DNA of 64,000 nt from Lampris incognitus (GCF_029633865.1 NC_079214.1:20850450-20914449); one strand, 5' to 3'; positions 42,583-55,257 are shown, counted from the stretch's first letter. Numbers and translations are program-made. Notes: generated by a model from the sequence alone, not told the origin.

Positions 42583-43230
42583 GAATTCGCTACAATATAT
42601 TTTTTCAGATCTGTATGGTGGTTGCATTCATAGAAACTGCTCAACTACTGCTAGTTCAAGTATTTTAATACACTGGCCATTCAACACGGAAAGATATAAA
42701 GGTCTCAGATAGCGGAATGTAGAGAATAAACAAATACACTCCAACACAGCCACATGTAGGCAATGAGAAAAACCGTGGATGGCCTTCCACAAAATCTCCT
42801 GAATATTTCCACTTTAGTCTATTTTGCCCCACATTTTAGGCATATTTTCTTCTGACGATTACAAATATATACATATTTGATGGGTGTTTTCTTACTTTGG
42901 CTAATATTTTTCATTGTTTTTAATTCTGTTTATGAACAAAAAGAGAAAAAGTCAGGTCATAATTTCACCCAATTTAGTATACACACAGAGTACACAATCT
43001 GGCCAAGTGCAGCAGACAGCAGCGGTCCATAATGTGAGACTGAATGTTATGTAAGTCATTGCAGCTAAAAATAGAAATGCAGCAATGGTAAACACAAGTC
43101 TAAATTCTAAATTCTTGACTCCGAGCTTTCAAATGAACCTTAAAGAAGCGTCAACTAACTGTCATTTTGGCAGTGACAGGTTGCTGACCATGCTCACCTG
43201 ATGCTGCAGGATGTTCAGTATGCCTGATAT

Positions 43231-43232
43231 TG

Positions 43233-43263
<31 letters not shown>

Positions 43264-43601
43264 CTTGATAGTTAGATTTTGTGCTGAAAGAGAGAAAGTA
43301 CAGTAAATTATTGATTTTCACGAGGAACACGATAACCATCTAGAGTCTCGTGACTTAACCCAAATATGCAGCCTTTAATTCCCAAAGTGCAATTATGAGA
43401 GGGAGCTTCGTGGATTTTATATCCACAAGCACACAGACAGTTTTCCTAACACCACCAAATACCTGCCCAAGAGTTTAAGTTAAATATTTCAGCACTACGT
43501 GTCGAGGGACAGCTCCTCGGTCACATTAACTCCTCACTATTTTGTTCATTAGAGATTTTGAAAGATTGAGAAGTGTCTTTAGTAATAACGATCTCTCTGT
43601 A

Positions 43602-43663
<62 letters not shown>
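43231..43663. repeat. (GT)n at 43231-43260 and (CA)n at 43609-43663
   Basis: Two opposite-orientation dinucleotide arrays 350 bp apart, part of a run of arrays to 46.1 kb. No gene between them. Confidence 0.95.
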
Positions 43664-43666
<3 letters not shown>

Positions 43667-44222
43667 AGACGAAGAAGAGAGGTGCCTAACGCGTGTGTGG
43701 ATAACCCTCCTACATCAAATAACGTCACACCAAATACAAGAATAACGTCGTCTTTAAGACTTTCTCAACCAAGACATTTACTTCAAAATTATGTTGGGCA
43801 AATGTAATTTCATTCATCCGTGACTCTTAAAAGAACAACCACTGCACAGCCACCACACGTCAATTACACATTTATTAAGACCATCAAGCTGAAGCTGAGT
43901 CTGTATTTCAGAGAGAGTGTGGTGATCTGAAACAAACACATATGAGCAACTAGGACGAAGATCTGTATTGAGATTCTTTTATTTCACGTCACATTTTACA
44001 GATTGTTGAAAAATAAAAAAAGAAGCTGATTGAACATCTTTAAGGAAAACACGTCACGTGTAAGAAACCGTACGGCGTGCTAGAACTCTTTATGCAAATT
44101 TAGTTATTGGTAGCACGAGACTTGATTAGATGTAATAATATACAGTGTGTCAGGAAACAAAGTTATTGCAGACGTCACAATATAACTGCGTGATGAGCTG
44201 CTGGACTAACTAAAGACTTCAG

Positions 44223-44272
<50 letters not shown>

Positions 44273-44727
44273 GCGTCTTCACAACGTTAGTCCCCTCTTC
44301 TCCACTTTCAAATGAAGATTTAAATTTGCTTCATGGATAATATGAAAATAGAAAACAGTAAAAACAGAAACAAGTGAATAACATGAAGACAAGAAAAAAG
44401 GAAAATGTAAAGCATTACTATTTTTGAAATACGTTTTCAAATACAAACCTTCTTCTTCTTCTTTTACAACCATTCCAAGTAACCGTTCTTCTTCTCTCTC
44501 ACACTCTTCCTCTTTGTCAGGCTCATTCACACGTTTATCCCTCTTTCACTAGGACTCACACTCGTATGTGCAACCAAGAAGACGCAGGTCTACAAATTGT
44601 TAATGTAAACAAATACACCCCCACAAACCTGTTATAGAAATTAACCCTCCCCCCACACACACACATTTTACACACTCTGTTTCACGGTCACGAATGGCAA
44701 GGGAAAAGACAAGGAAGGACATACACG

Positions 44728-44771
<44 letters not shown>
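44223..44771. repeat. (TC)n(CA)n at 44223-44272 and (CA)n at 44729-44771
   Basis: Polypyrimidine and CA arrays. The sequence between is AT-rich and shows no gene. Confidence 0.95.
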
Positions 44772-44772
<1 letters not shown>

Positions 44773-45537
44773 TGCTGGTCAAGTGTCTGTGTGTAAACTT
44801 TACGTTTCCTGACGCAGACATTTTGATTTGATCAATTTAGATAAATCCATGAGAAAGAAACAGGGATCACGCCTGGTCACTTTTTGTTTTTGTTTTTTTG
44901 TGTTTCATTTGAGGCCGACTGATCACGTTCTGCTTTACTCCAGTTACTCTCCTCCGGGCTCCAGACCTTACATCTTTTCCCTTTCCCATAATGTTTGATT
45001 CCCCTCTTTCTTGACCCTGGCTGAAGTCACCATTGCCCCCAGTAGGACCTCTGCGGGACTACATCCCAGCTCGACCACGCTCGCTGCTTTGCCTCACGCC
45101 CATCTTGCATCTCTCTCAGACAGGAGCTCAGACTTGTTACCGTGATGACATTTCCATCGTCATCAGGACAACCACATCCCGTATGTGAGAAGCAGGAATG
45201 CCTCCAGTTGATCTGATGCTGCTGCCAGCAGCTCACATGCTAAACCCCATGCTTAATTCTCTCTCCCGGTGACACCTGCAAACCACCTGTGTGAGCTCCT
45301 GCAGACCGATGGGCACATTGTGTAGTCCCTACACCTGACTACACCCCCACCCCATCCTCAATGATGACAACTGTACAACCAGGACACTAGGTATCTAACC
45401 TCAACAAGGGTCATGGCGATTCACTCATCCACTGACCAGGTTTTTTGTTTGTTTTTGAAAGTTGACTGCAAATAGTTTTTTTTCCCTTTACAGCTGCGGA
45501 CCTGGGGGGTAAGGAAGGTAACTCTCTCACTCTCTCC

Positions 45538-45607
<70 letters not shown>

Positions 45608-45739
45608 CACACTACTGTGGCTGGTAGCTGACTACTGCAGCTGGCCTTGTAGGTTCACCAAAAGGAAACTTGGTGACGGGCATTGTGTTAGAGGTTTTTG
45701 TAGGAGGTTGGACCAATTCCGGTTCACCCCCAGTCACTG

Positions 45740-45803
<64 letters not shown>

Positions 45804-46089
45804 ACTTCTACAGTTGTGAGGAGGCCTCCTTGACTACCTTGATTCCCCAGCCCTATCAGAACTACACATGTAACCTCAACCTTAACCTTAACCTAATCCT
45901 AATTCTAATCTAATCCTAAACCCAATTCTTAACCCTGAAATAACCTCCTATAGAAGTGGTGGCCACCAGAATGTCCTCACCAACCAAACCTGCCCTGACG
46001 AGAAAGGTGGGCTGTCAAAGGTCATACCTCAGAACTAGTATAGCAATATGTGCATGCACACACACGCACGCACGCACGCATGCACGCAT

Positions 46090-46141
<52 letters not shown>
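45538..46141. repeat. three (CA)n arrays around a CCTTAACC-rich fish repeat
   Basis: CA arrays at 45553-45602, 45740-45797 and 46090-46139. The last is preceded by CGCA/TGCA units. Between the second and third is a repeat with TTGTGAGGAGGCCTCC, a run of degenerate AACCTTAACCTAATCCT units and AGAATGTCCTCACCAACC, likely one interspersed element whose ends seed CA arrays. Confidence 0.7.
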
Positions 46142-46142
<1 letters not shown>

Positions 46143-46149
46143 GCTTTCT

Positions 46150-47610
46150 GTGAATTCCAACGACCTTTGTCCCCCAGTCTGCCTCTGTGCTCTCCATCCT
46201 CCAGTATTTAGCGTTGGTCCAAGTGAGAAAAACCTGTGAGACAAACAAAAACAAAGTGTAGACAGAAATGAAACACTACCACGTAGCACCGAGCCGGCAA
46301 ACCCCAAACATCACCAGAGAGGTTTGCTTCCTCTTCCTTTGGTTTTCCTGAGCAGAGGACAACTTCACTGCGTATCGGTATACATTTCTACATGACACAT
46401 ACTGGACATGAGGGACATACGTGGACCTGATACCGTGTGCGAGACAGTCAGAGAGACGGCTAAAAGACACAGGAAAAACAAAACACTGAGTACATCCACA
46501 CATCTGGTTTATTCAAAGTAAAAAACAAACCATTTTTTTGCAGTTTAAATTGCCACAATAAATATTCAACAGTCAACAACAACAGCAACAACATAAACAA
46601 CTGCATCTGCATAGCCCTCTCCTGGGTTTAGCCTGCCTGTGGGCACCGAGAGCCCTTTGAGACCTGGACTGTGACTGAGGGCAATGCCAGAACCCACATG
46701 ACGAGGAAGAGGAAGCTGAGTGACTTGAAACTGGCATGCAAAGAAAATCACAATAAGCAAACTCGAGTTCATGTAACACTTCCAACATCTGCAGTGCACA
46801 CTTGGCCTCCGGCTCATGCAAGGTTTGCTCAGCTTAACGTGTAACTGGGAGTGGTTTCCTTCTCAACCGGCCCAGGACACCTTTTCTCTCAGGGGTGCAC
46901 TTTTGGTCTCAGAACAGAAAAAAAGACCATTCTTCTTTTAGACACACGTAGACTTAAGGGTAGGACAAGGGGGGGGCAACACAAAGTTTAAAAGTGACAT
47001 TCTGAATATCACGATATTATAACGCTTCTCATATGAACTCTATGACGTCATTGCAAAGAGTCGATGTCTCGGTTTGCATGATAACCGGTTGGCCGAACGC
47101 TGGAAAGCGGACAGCAGTCTACCAGACACTCAGAGGTCTGCGGGGATGCTCAGTCCAGGTTGTTTAGCCCACATTGTGAGATTTAACGGAGGGAGGAAAG
47201 AAAAAAAAAAGAGTTGCAAACGCATGTGTGTTTGGTATCATAGTTGTGGTGTTGGTGTTATCCCACATGGTGATGAAAAAGAAAAGCCACATCTCTCCCA
47301 AATGCGTTTATTTGCAGAAACAAGGTGCACGTTCATACAGGGGCAACACCCGCTCACCAAATGAGGAAACTTTGACTGAGTGAGGTGGAGGATGCGGTGT
47401 CTGTTCAGCGCCGTTAACAACGGTGTGAATGTCGTTCTTCTCCTCTTCCTGAGCCACCCCGTCTGTCCTATCAGCTCTCGTGTCATCACAGCTACAGGAC
47501 TCGGGCACATGACGGGGTTTCTAGATCCACATCACAGCGGTGCTGTTCCAGCATCACCGGGCATGCTGTCATCGTTTCCAGCGAGGAAAGTGTGTCACGT
47601 GTTGAAGGAG
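46150..47610. other. no gene seen
   Basis: Intergenic sequence of mixed composition. Short frames on both strands, none recognisable. A GT/GC array follows at 47619-47667. Confidence 0.45.
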
Positions 47611-47777
47611 TTTGTTGGTGCGTGTGTGTGTGTGTGTGCATGCGTGCGTGCGTGCGTGCGTGCGTGTGTTTACAGGGTGGGCCACATGTACCTACAGGAT
47701 TTGTCTCAAGAGCTTGACCCTGTGTGGAGCCACGGCAGCAACTTAGCTCTTACATTTATCCTTGTTCGGCGTCTGAA

Positions 47778-47861
47778 TCCTCCACAAATGCTTTTTGGGG
47801 TAAGGGCTTCCCAGATTGATGAATGCACAGCAAGCCCAGACCGCAAAAAGATTCGTGACGG
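47778..47861 (-). ncRNA. mir129-2: mir129-2 microRNA hairpin
   Basis: On the minus strand 47850-47830 reads CTTTTTGCGGTCTGGGCTTG and C, the miR-129-5p sequence. 47809-47788 reads AAGCCCTTACCCCAAAAAGC then AT, the miR-129-2-3p sequence. They are separated by a 20-base loop and extended by pairing flanks (CACGAAT against ATTTGTG). The arm order on this strand is correct for a precursor. In human MIR129-2 lies between TTC17 and HSD17B12, exactly as here, and in the same direction. The mature miRNA acts in neurons and represses many targets. The paralogue 129-1 has a different 3p arm, so assignment to 129-2 is firm. Confidence 0.97.
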
Positions 47862-47889
47862 ACAATTGCTACAGCCCTAAAATCCATAT

Positions 47890-48890
47890 CCACTCTAGTC
47901 TACACCAGCTAGACCGTCGCGGCCACGACTCCTTGGTGGTCTCACATTTGGACCTCTCAGTTTAATCAGGGTGTGCGGAATTGTTTTCTCTCTCTTCTTC
48001 TTCTTCTTTTCGCGTGAATCGGTCGCTCGTGTTGGCATTGCTGCGTGAAAAGAACCCCCCCCCCAAAAAAAAACAGTAAAAGGCGAGACGCTCAAGGGCC
48101 AGGGAAGTGATGTTGCTTTGGCAGAAACACGCACATCCTCCTCGTTCAAACCAGCGGCGATGGAGACGGGCGATACTCCGACGCCGTGAGCAACGCACTT
48201 GGCTCCTCCGACCCACGGCGGAGGGACAGGCGGGTTTTGATTGGACGGGACGACTCCGTCATCTGCCAATCGCAGTCCATCCCACACCCTGGGACCTGCC
48301 CTCCGAAGAGGGCACCTCGGCGGAATGCCCTTTACGCGTGGACATGGATTACAGGTGAAAGTCGGTAAAACGAGCGATATACCGGGGGGGGGGGGCGAGA
48401 AAAGAAGAAAAGAAAAGAAAGAAGGTGCATTGGTCACGCTCTCGTCTTTCCATCAATGTGCCTCGTACATTCGGTTAGATTCGGTTAGATTCGGTACCAA
48501 TTCTGCCAACTTTTGTTTCCCCCGTTTTGGGGTTCGCAAGAAAAAGAGAAAGAAAAAAGAAAGAAGAAGATTGATTCGTCTCTAAAACCTTCGGCTTTCC
48601 AAAGTGTACGGCCCCACCCTCGCTCGCTTTCCATTGGCCGACGCGGCCTCTCGGTCGCGGACGCGTCTCCGGTCGGTCACGATTTCGCCATCTGTCTCGA
48701 GCGCACGGAGCCAGACGCCACTGACGCAGCACGCGCGTCAGTGTATCTACTTTTTGTGTGTGTGTGGGGGGGAGGGGAGGGGAGGGGAGGGGAGGGGAGA
48801 GGAGGGGGGGCAGTCACGATTTGAGAAAGCGGCGCTCCGTCCTGTCAAACACCCGAAAACAAGAATCCCATTTGTAAAACTATCTATCTA
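47890..48890. promoter_or_regulatory. CpG-rich region upstream of mir129-2
   Basis: GC- and CpG-rich stretch immediately upstream (on the minus strand) of the miRNA, with ATTGG/CCAAT elements near 48239 and 48632, tandem TTCGGTTAGA units (48470-48495) and a GGGGA array at 48769-48808. It may be a CpG island serving the pri-miRNA. No coding frame is convincing. Confidence 0.45.
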
Positions 48891-49796
48891 AATATATAAA
48901 TATATATATTTAAAAACCCAAACTATCGGAATCTGGGAGGCGACGCGTCCTTCCGCTGCTTCCAGCGGCGCGGAAAACAGCTGCCTTGGCTTGGGGACAC
49001 TTGCCTTTCTAGTTAGCATGAAAATAGTAGCGTGAGCTCCCCCCCCCCCCTCCCAAAATGATCACGATACGATTTGGGTCTCGAAAGAAGAGATGAAAAT
49101 CCAGTCGGCAATAACACGTCTTAGACCTCTGACACCACAACAGCAGGTAAGCATTCACTGTAAAACAAATAAATAAATAGAATAAAATAAACATAACCTA
49201 CAAGTTTACGTACGTTTCCGGAGGGTTACTGGAGTCAAAAACACCCCGATAGTCCACGATGGAAGCGTTCCCGTGCCACAAGGCAGCGCGCGCTGCCATT
49301 TCAGCACCACAACTGTGGACAGCTCCCATTCAGCCCGCCGAGCGCCCTGCAACTCCATTTCTCTCTTTCTTAAACTCCTGTCATGATCCTGTGCAACGAC
49401 TCAGGCCTCGGCTCCTTCCCTGGAGAAGGAAGACGCGTTTATCTCGCAGGAACTGTAACGCAAACGGAAACGGTTTCACTAACCTCGACAGCCGACTCAC
49501 CGTCCCCGTTTGATTCATACGTAAACAAGGGTGATTCCCCTACATAGCTGCGAAGAAACGCTGGACCGACGTGCCTTAAGCGCGATGCGTTAGTGGCAAA
49601 CACACAAAAATCCGCCAAAACGCTGATTCACCGTTTCGCCCGGTTCATTGTTTCATCCCGCGGTCATCGGGGCTTCAGACAAGAACCCACGAGCACGTTT
49701 GCTTGTAGCATAGCGGTGTTGTGCAATGGTAGAGTTGAGAGAGAAACGCGAGCCTGAACACACAGGTGCAGCCGGAGCAGCTTTATCACAACTCAC

Positions 49797-50025
49797 CGTT
49801 GGAGCGCGGCCGGAGTCCCTCGTTAAAATCACAAAAAGAATAAAAAATAAAAAATGTAATGAAAAAGAGGCTGCATGCAAGCCCGTCCCGCACAAAATAT
49901 GCACCGGCTTTTTGGCTCCTTAAAAACTGTGTGTGCACACTGTACTCTTGAATGGTGTGGCTTTTATACGAGTGATGCCCCCTATCTATTTCTGGATCAC
50001 GATCCAACCCCGTTTCTATTTTTAG
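49797..50025 (-). promoter_or_regulatory. candidate pri-mir-129-2 promoter and first exon
   Basis: On the minus strand a MEF2-type site (CTAAAAATAG, 50025-50016) is followed 47 bp later by a TATA box (TATAAAAG, 49969-49962). About 130 bp beyond the expected start comes a strong splice donor ACG/GTGAGT (donor at 49796). This arrangement fits a first exon of a spliced transcript running toward mir129-2, about 2 kb downstream. Inference from motifs only. Confidence 0.4.
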
Positions 50026-50199
50026 CTCGTGCGTGATGAAAAAAAAAAAGAGAAAACCTCGCAGAGGTTCCTCGGAGGAATTTCGAGCGTACAGGCGGAG
50101 AAGCGCCGCGTATTTCCGCTTTCTCTGCACGGCGCCGGCGAACCGTCGCCTCTTAATCCGCGCACGCCGTGGAAGCGGACCTGCCTTACATCGGGTTTC

Positions 50200-51800
50200 T
50201 ATTCGTGTATGAAACAAAAAAATAAAAATTAAATAAGTCTCCTAGGCTATATCAATTCACGATAGGGCATTTCTGTTGCAGATGCACTATGGCAGGCCTA
50301 CCCCGCCCCCATCCTCTATTATGAAAATTTGAGTGGAAAAAGCTGACTGCACGCACACGCACGCACGCACGCACACGCACACGTATAGAGAACACAAAGC
50401 CTCTCCTTTCCGAAGGTGTGATTCTTTTGCAGATCAACCCACAAAACTCTGTCAGCCGCTCCGCGTGAGGACATTAATATTGAAGACTTCCTGCTCCCGC
50501 GGGCTGCGTCAGTTACTATGCATTGACATCACGTGAAGAATCTCCCACTTGAGAAGGTGGTGGCTGCTGACAGACTCTCCATTGCTCCACGTGTGCACGC
50601 TGAGCGGGGCCGGCTAAATGCTGCCCGACAACGTAAAACGAGATGTAAAACCAAAACCGAACCCCTGGTTTAGGTCGTGTACACTATCTATAGCCAGGAC
50701 TTATGTTTCGTTAGCACTCATGTCCCCTCCCGTGTAACCTTTTTGTTTTCATCGAGACCGGAGACAAATAGACTCGTGCACCAAGTATAGCTCGCACGCA
50801 CGCACGCGCACGCACAGAAACCTCGAAAAGGTGCCAGGCTCATCACGGTCTTTAGTCCTCGGTCTCTCAGATTCCCCCTGCACAGGGGCAGAATGCTGAA
50901 ACGCGTAGTAACGGAGAGGCGTGTGGCCGACCGATGATGCTATTTTTAACTCCCATCCTCAACGTGCCTGCTGCTGCGGGTTTCTCCTCCGAACATATCT
51001 TACTACTGTACAAAGAAGAGAAGGAAAAAAACCACCAGAGCCGTACAAACAGAGGACAGTTGACAATAAAGCCGAGACGCGCTTCCTTATCCGCACAGAC
51101 AAGACGCGGGCCTGATGCGACACAACACGTCCCGTCAGTTCATTAAATACCACCGTCAGGGCTGATTTAACGTCAATTTGCTTGTGAAATTGATTTGCGT
51201 TCGTGACGTCGCCCATTTGTGGAGTCGCCTCGGGCCTGATCGTATGAAGCCACCGACAAGCCTCACAGCAGCAGCATGTGTGCTTCGCTGTCCGTCGGTA
51301 GGTCTCATGGCGCGAACTGAGCCCAGGCAAACTGATGCTAGCCAGTCCCCTCATGAGGTCAAGTGGACGCCCTTTACCCGGAGCCTCATCTGCTGGCCGA
51401 GCTCTTTGGTTGATAGCGAAGCTGTCTTGGTTATGAAGTGTGCTTCCTTGAGGTTTTCCCCAACTCCCCCTGTCCTCTACAAAGCAATGCAAACACACGT
51501 GTCGCCTCGCTCACCAGATGCGTGGCGGGCTCGCTCGTCCCAGCTTCCGTTAGAGTCTCTTTGTTATCGGGAGGAAACGTACAGTGAGGGACTCGCACAC
51601 ACGCAATGCGAAGGGCTGGCAGCTACACTTGACTCTACTTGCGACTCGGCTCATGTTATTGGGACTTGGGTATTGTTTAAAAAATGTCTCATTGCATATT
51701 ATAACTCGTGTAAGCATGACTAGACCAGCCTCTGCGCACTTCATCCCACATGATGGATGGACACGTGGCTAACCAGCGGATAAGCACGGCTGTGGTATCA
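50200..51800. other. no gene assigned; CpG-containing intergenic
   Basis: Moderate GC with CACG/GCAC arrays (50350-50382, 50790-50815). Long opposing frames at 50959-51498 (minus) and 51178-51723 (plus) overlap, share no recognisable motif and are not supported as genes. Confidence 0.4.
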
Positions 51801-51824
51801 GAACTATGTGAGGTGAACCCAGAG

Positions 51825-52310
51825 AGCTGGATCAGCTCATCTGAACACAACGTTTCATCACTCTTCTAACTGACTTCGTCGGTTCATATGCACATTGCCG
51901 TGACCATTAATTAGAGCTCACATATAGATGGCCTCTTTGACTCCCCTGTCCAGACCAGCGCCCCTCCCTGTCAAGGACGCGCACATCCTCATCCTCGAAA
52001 GAGTGGCCACTGGCCCGTGGATGGGTGGAGACTGCGGAGTGGCCTGTGCATCTGTCGCCATCTTCCAATGCTGTGATTGCAACTATCCTCCAATCCTCTG
52101 TGAATAGTACACACGGCCATGGTAACTGTAATCATGGTAATTTAATAAAATAAAAACCCATCTTTGTTTTCGGTCGTCATGCCGTTGTGTTGTTTATAAG
52201 GGTGGGGACGCCTGCAGTCAGGTGAGAGTGAAGAGGTCACTTAGATGGGTGATGAAACGTTTCTCTCAATAAACGCTGTGTCCAGATGAACTGATCCACC
52301 TTTCTGGGGT
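51825..52310 (+). repeat. retroelement-derived repeat with inverted ends
   Basis: The right end has GTGAAGAGGTCACTTAGATG, TGATGAAACGTTTCTC and TGTCCAGATGAACTGATCC. The left end (51830-51865) has the inverse, GATCAGCTCATCTGAACAC then AACGTTTCATCACTC. Such inverted flanks and this tail are typical of a widespread fish retroelement, possibly Penelope-like. The family is uncertain. Confidence 0.5.
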
Positions 52311-52611
52311 TGCTACACCCGGATTCTTGAGCATGCATCACGAGACGTGTGGTGTGAGCTCGCTGTGTGTTAGGCCTATAAGAGATGGGTTAAATATTTG
52401 AGACGACATAGTCACTGAGTTTTGCAATGTTTCCAAGCATTCTCCATCACATTATGCAGCAACCCTGAGTATCATGAAATATCCAGTGCGTATGATGGAA
52501 ACATGACATTATTATTTCAGGGGCTAAAAGGGGACATAGTGTGCAACATCAACACAGGGCATAGTAGATGATGGAGACATGAAAGTCACTTTATTCAACA
52601 CTATTCTTACA

Positions 52612-52912
52612 ACGAATTGTAATTTGTTTTCTGCATTTAACCCCATCCTATGGTACAGGAGCAGTGGGCAGCTGCAGCGGCCGGGGACCAACTCCGGTTC
52701 TTTTTTTCCCCATTGCCTTGCTCAGGGGCACAGACAGGAGTATTAACCCTGACATGCATGTCTTCTTGATGGTGGCAGGAAACTGGAGCACCCGGAGGAA
52801 ACCCACGCAGACACGGGGAGAACATGCAAACTCCACACAGTAAGGACCTGGGACAGCCTGGGGTTTGAACCCAGGGCCTTCTTGCTGTGAGGCAACAGCG
52901 CTAGCCAAGTGA
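52612..52912 (-). repeat. fish retroposon, family D
   Basis: The uninterrupted relative of 26095-26527: GGAGCAGTGGGCAGCTGCAG, ACCCACGCAGACACGGGG, AACATGCAAACTCC and GGGTTTGAACCCAGGGCC. Confidence 0.85.
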
Positions 52913-53199
52913 CATGCTAAGCAGTGGTGACCAGGTGCATCACAGATTTAGCGCTACCCAAGAGTGCTTTGTTACGTGATGAAGAAATAAAAATAAAATC
53001 AGTACTGTGTGGAAATTGCAGGAAAGTAGAGACGGACAATTTCTCTCGTTGACTACACGAACGTGTGTATCATTTATTCTTCCATACAAAATAACCATCA
53101 TCAACAACATGGCGCTGCTCCAACCATCCTCCTCCTAGCTCCACCCTGTAAACCTGTAAACCCTTTCTTAAAGGGCCCATGTCTGCCTACCCCAGAACG

Positions 53200-54335
53200 T
53201 CTACTATCACTACTACTACTACTACTACTGCCACTACTACTACTACTACTACTACTACTTTCGGCTGCTCCCGTTAGGGGTCGCCACAGCGGATCATCTG
53301 TTTCCATTTCTTCCTGTCCAGTGCGTCTTCCTCTGTCACACCAGCCACCTGCATGTCTTCCCTCAGCACATCCATAAACTTCCTCTTTGGCCTTCCTCTT
53401 TTCCTCTTCCCTGGCAGCTCCATATTCAGCATCCTTCTGCCAACATCTCTCCTCCACACATGTCCAAGCCATCTCAATCTTGCCTCTCTTGCTTTGTCTC
53501 CAAATGGTCCAACCTGAGCGGTCCCTCTAATATAATTGTTCCTAATCCTGTCCTTCTTCATCACTCCCAGTGAAACTCTTAGCATCTTCAACTCTGCAAC
53601 CTCCAGCTCCACCTCCTGTCTTTTCGTCAGTGCCACTGTCTCCAAACCATATAACATAGCTGGTCTCACAACCATCTTGTAAACCTTCCCTTTAACTCTT
53701 GCTGGTACCCTTCTGTCGCAAATCTCTCTTGACACTCTTCTCCACCCACTCCACCCTGCCTGCACTCTCCTCTTCACCTCTCTACTGCACTCCCCATTAC
53801 TTTGGACAGTTGATCCCAAGTATTTAAACTCATATGCTTTCGTCACCTCCACTCCTTGCATCCTGACCATTCCACTGTCCTCCCTCTCATTCACGCATAG
53901 GTATTCCATCTTGCTCCTTCTGACTTTCATTCCTCTTCTCTCCAGTGCATACCTCCACCTGTCCAGGCTCTCCTCAACCTGCACCTTACTTTCACTACAG
54001 ATCACAATGTCATCCGCGAACATCATCGTCCATGGAGACTCCTGCCTGATCTTGTCCGTCAACCTGTCCATCACCATTGCAAACAAGAAAGGGCTCAGAG
54101 CTGATCCTTGATGTAATCCCACCTCCACCTTGAACCCATCTGTCATTCCAACCACACACCTTACCATTGTCACACTTCCCTCATACATATCCTGCACCAC
54201 TGCTACATACTTCTCTGCAACTCCCGACTTCCTCATACAATACCACACCTCCTCTCTCGGCACCCTATCGTATGCTTTCTCTAAATGTACAAAGACACAA
54301 TGTAACTCCTTCTGGCCTTCTCTATACTTCTCAAT
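53200..54335 (-). mobile_element. RTE-clade LINE inserted in the Gypsy LTR, 5'-truncated
   Basis: Flanked by the 7-bp duplication CAGAACG (53193-53199 and 54336-54342). The uninterrupted sequence can be seen in the other LTR at about 56066. The 3' end is a (AGT)n tail (53200-53262), preceded by GTGGCGACCCCTAACGGGAG in sense. 5'-truncated within the reverse transcriptase. Confidence 0.92.
53274..54263 (-). pseudogene. RTE reverse transcriptase, C-terminal half
   Basis: A 329-codon frame lacking its N-terminus. GLHQGSALSPFLFAMVMD and MMFADDIVICSE (the F-A-D-D catalytic box) mark the palm. Then come thumb and C-terminal segments ([46 protein letters not shown]), ending at the stop within 53274-53276. 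The frame is uninterrupted, so the copy is young, but without endonuclease and the first RT motifs it cannot move itself. The open frame extends upstream to the truncation point. Confidence 0.9.
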
Positions 54336-54545
54336 CAGAACGCCAACTGATTATGGTGAACTCTGCCCATATAGACCGCTACATACGTCCCCCCAGATTC
54401 ACCATAATAAAAAAAGTCAACGTGGAGGGGGGCGGATGGGCCGGCCGCAACGGCTTCGCCGAACAGGTGCAGAGGCTGGGGTGCCTACAGGAGAGGCCTT
54501 AAGGACTCTGCAGCAGCGTGGGAGTAGGGCAGGGGGTGGAGGAAC

Positions 54546-55154
54546 CTAAGGGGTCTTGTTGGGGGGGGGCAGGGTAGGAGGGTGCCCCCACCGTGGGGGC
54601 TGGGCAAGTCCAGCAGGTTGGTCCAAGTCCAGGTGAGCTGGTTTGAGGCAATCAACCGAAATGCGCTCATGCTTGTCGCCGACTTCCATGACAAACTGCT
54701 TGTTCCTGGTCTCCAGGATGCAGAACGGCCTGTCGTAGGGAGGCTGCAGCAGTCCACAGTGGGCGTCGTGGTGGATGAGTATGTATTCTGCTGACTGCAG
54801 ACTTGTGGAGATGTGAGACTGTGAGGGGCCATGTTGCGAAGTGGGGACTGGTGCGAAAGCTCTGGCGTTATCCAGGAGCGTGGTCCGTTGATGGGCTGCA
54901 GACCAGGGAGCTATGGTGTTGGGAACGAAATCCCCTGGGAACCGCAGCAGCTGTTTGTAAACCAGTTCAGCGGACGAGGACTGGAGGTCCTCCTTAGGGG
55001 CAGTCCTGAGGCCTAGCATGACCCACAGGAGCCTGTGGACCCAGCTACTATCCTTCAGGCTGGCCCGAAGAGCGGCCTTCATAGAGCGATGAAACCACTC
55101 GCACAACCCATTGGCCTGTGGTAGGTACGCGGTGGTGTGGTGGAGCTTCACCAC
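54546..55154 (-). pseudogene. Gypsy integrase C-terminal part
   Basis: Begins at HHTTAYLPQANGLCEWFHRS, containing the third catalytic acid (Glu after ANGL). Continues WVHRLLWVMLGLRTAPKED and SAELVYKQLLRFPGDFVP, then a chromodomain-less tail around RISVDCLKPAHLDLD. Upstream (55255-55160) a scrap reads TWVALFGTPSDLSS of the same integrase core, out of frame. Non-functional without the rest of pol. Confidence 0.85.
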
Positions 55155-55257
55155 TATGCGTTCAAGAGCTCAGATGCAAACTGTGAGCCCGGTTCGAGGA
55201 GAGGTCAGATGGGGTGCCAAACAGGGCGACCCAGGTCCCCACGGCAAGGTGAGCCTT

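Noticed and set aside
45840-45950. Interstitial telomere
   Set aside because: Units are degenerate AACCTTAACCTAATCC variants, not TTAGGG/CCCTAA arrays, and belong to a larger interspersed repeat.
47380-47880. 166-codon plus-strand frame
   Set aside because: It runs antisense across the mir129-2 hairpin and a GT/GC array; no recognisable protein.
47895-48437. 180-codon minus-strand frame in CpG-rich DNA
   Set aside because: Low-complexity Pro/Arg/Lys composition and a C-run in the middle; better explained as a CpG island.
50959-51723. Overlapping 179- and 181-codon frames on opposite strands
   Set aside because: No motif, no splice or start context, opposite-strand overlap typical of chance frames in GC-richer DNA.
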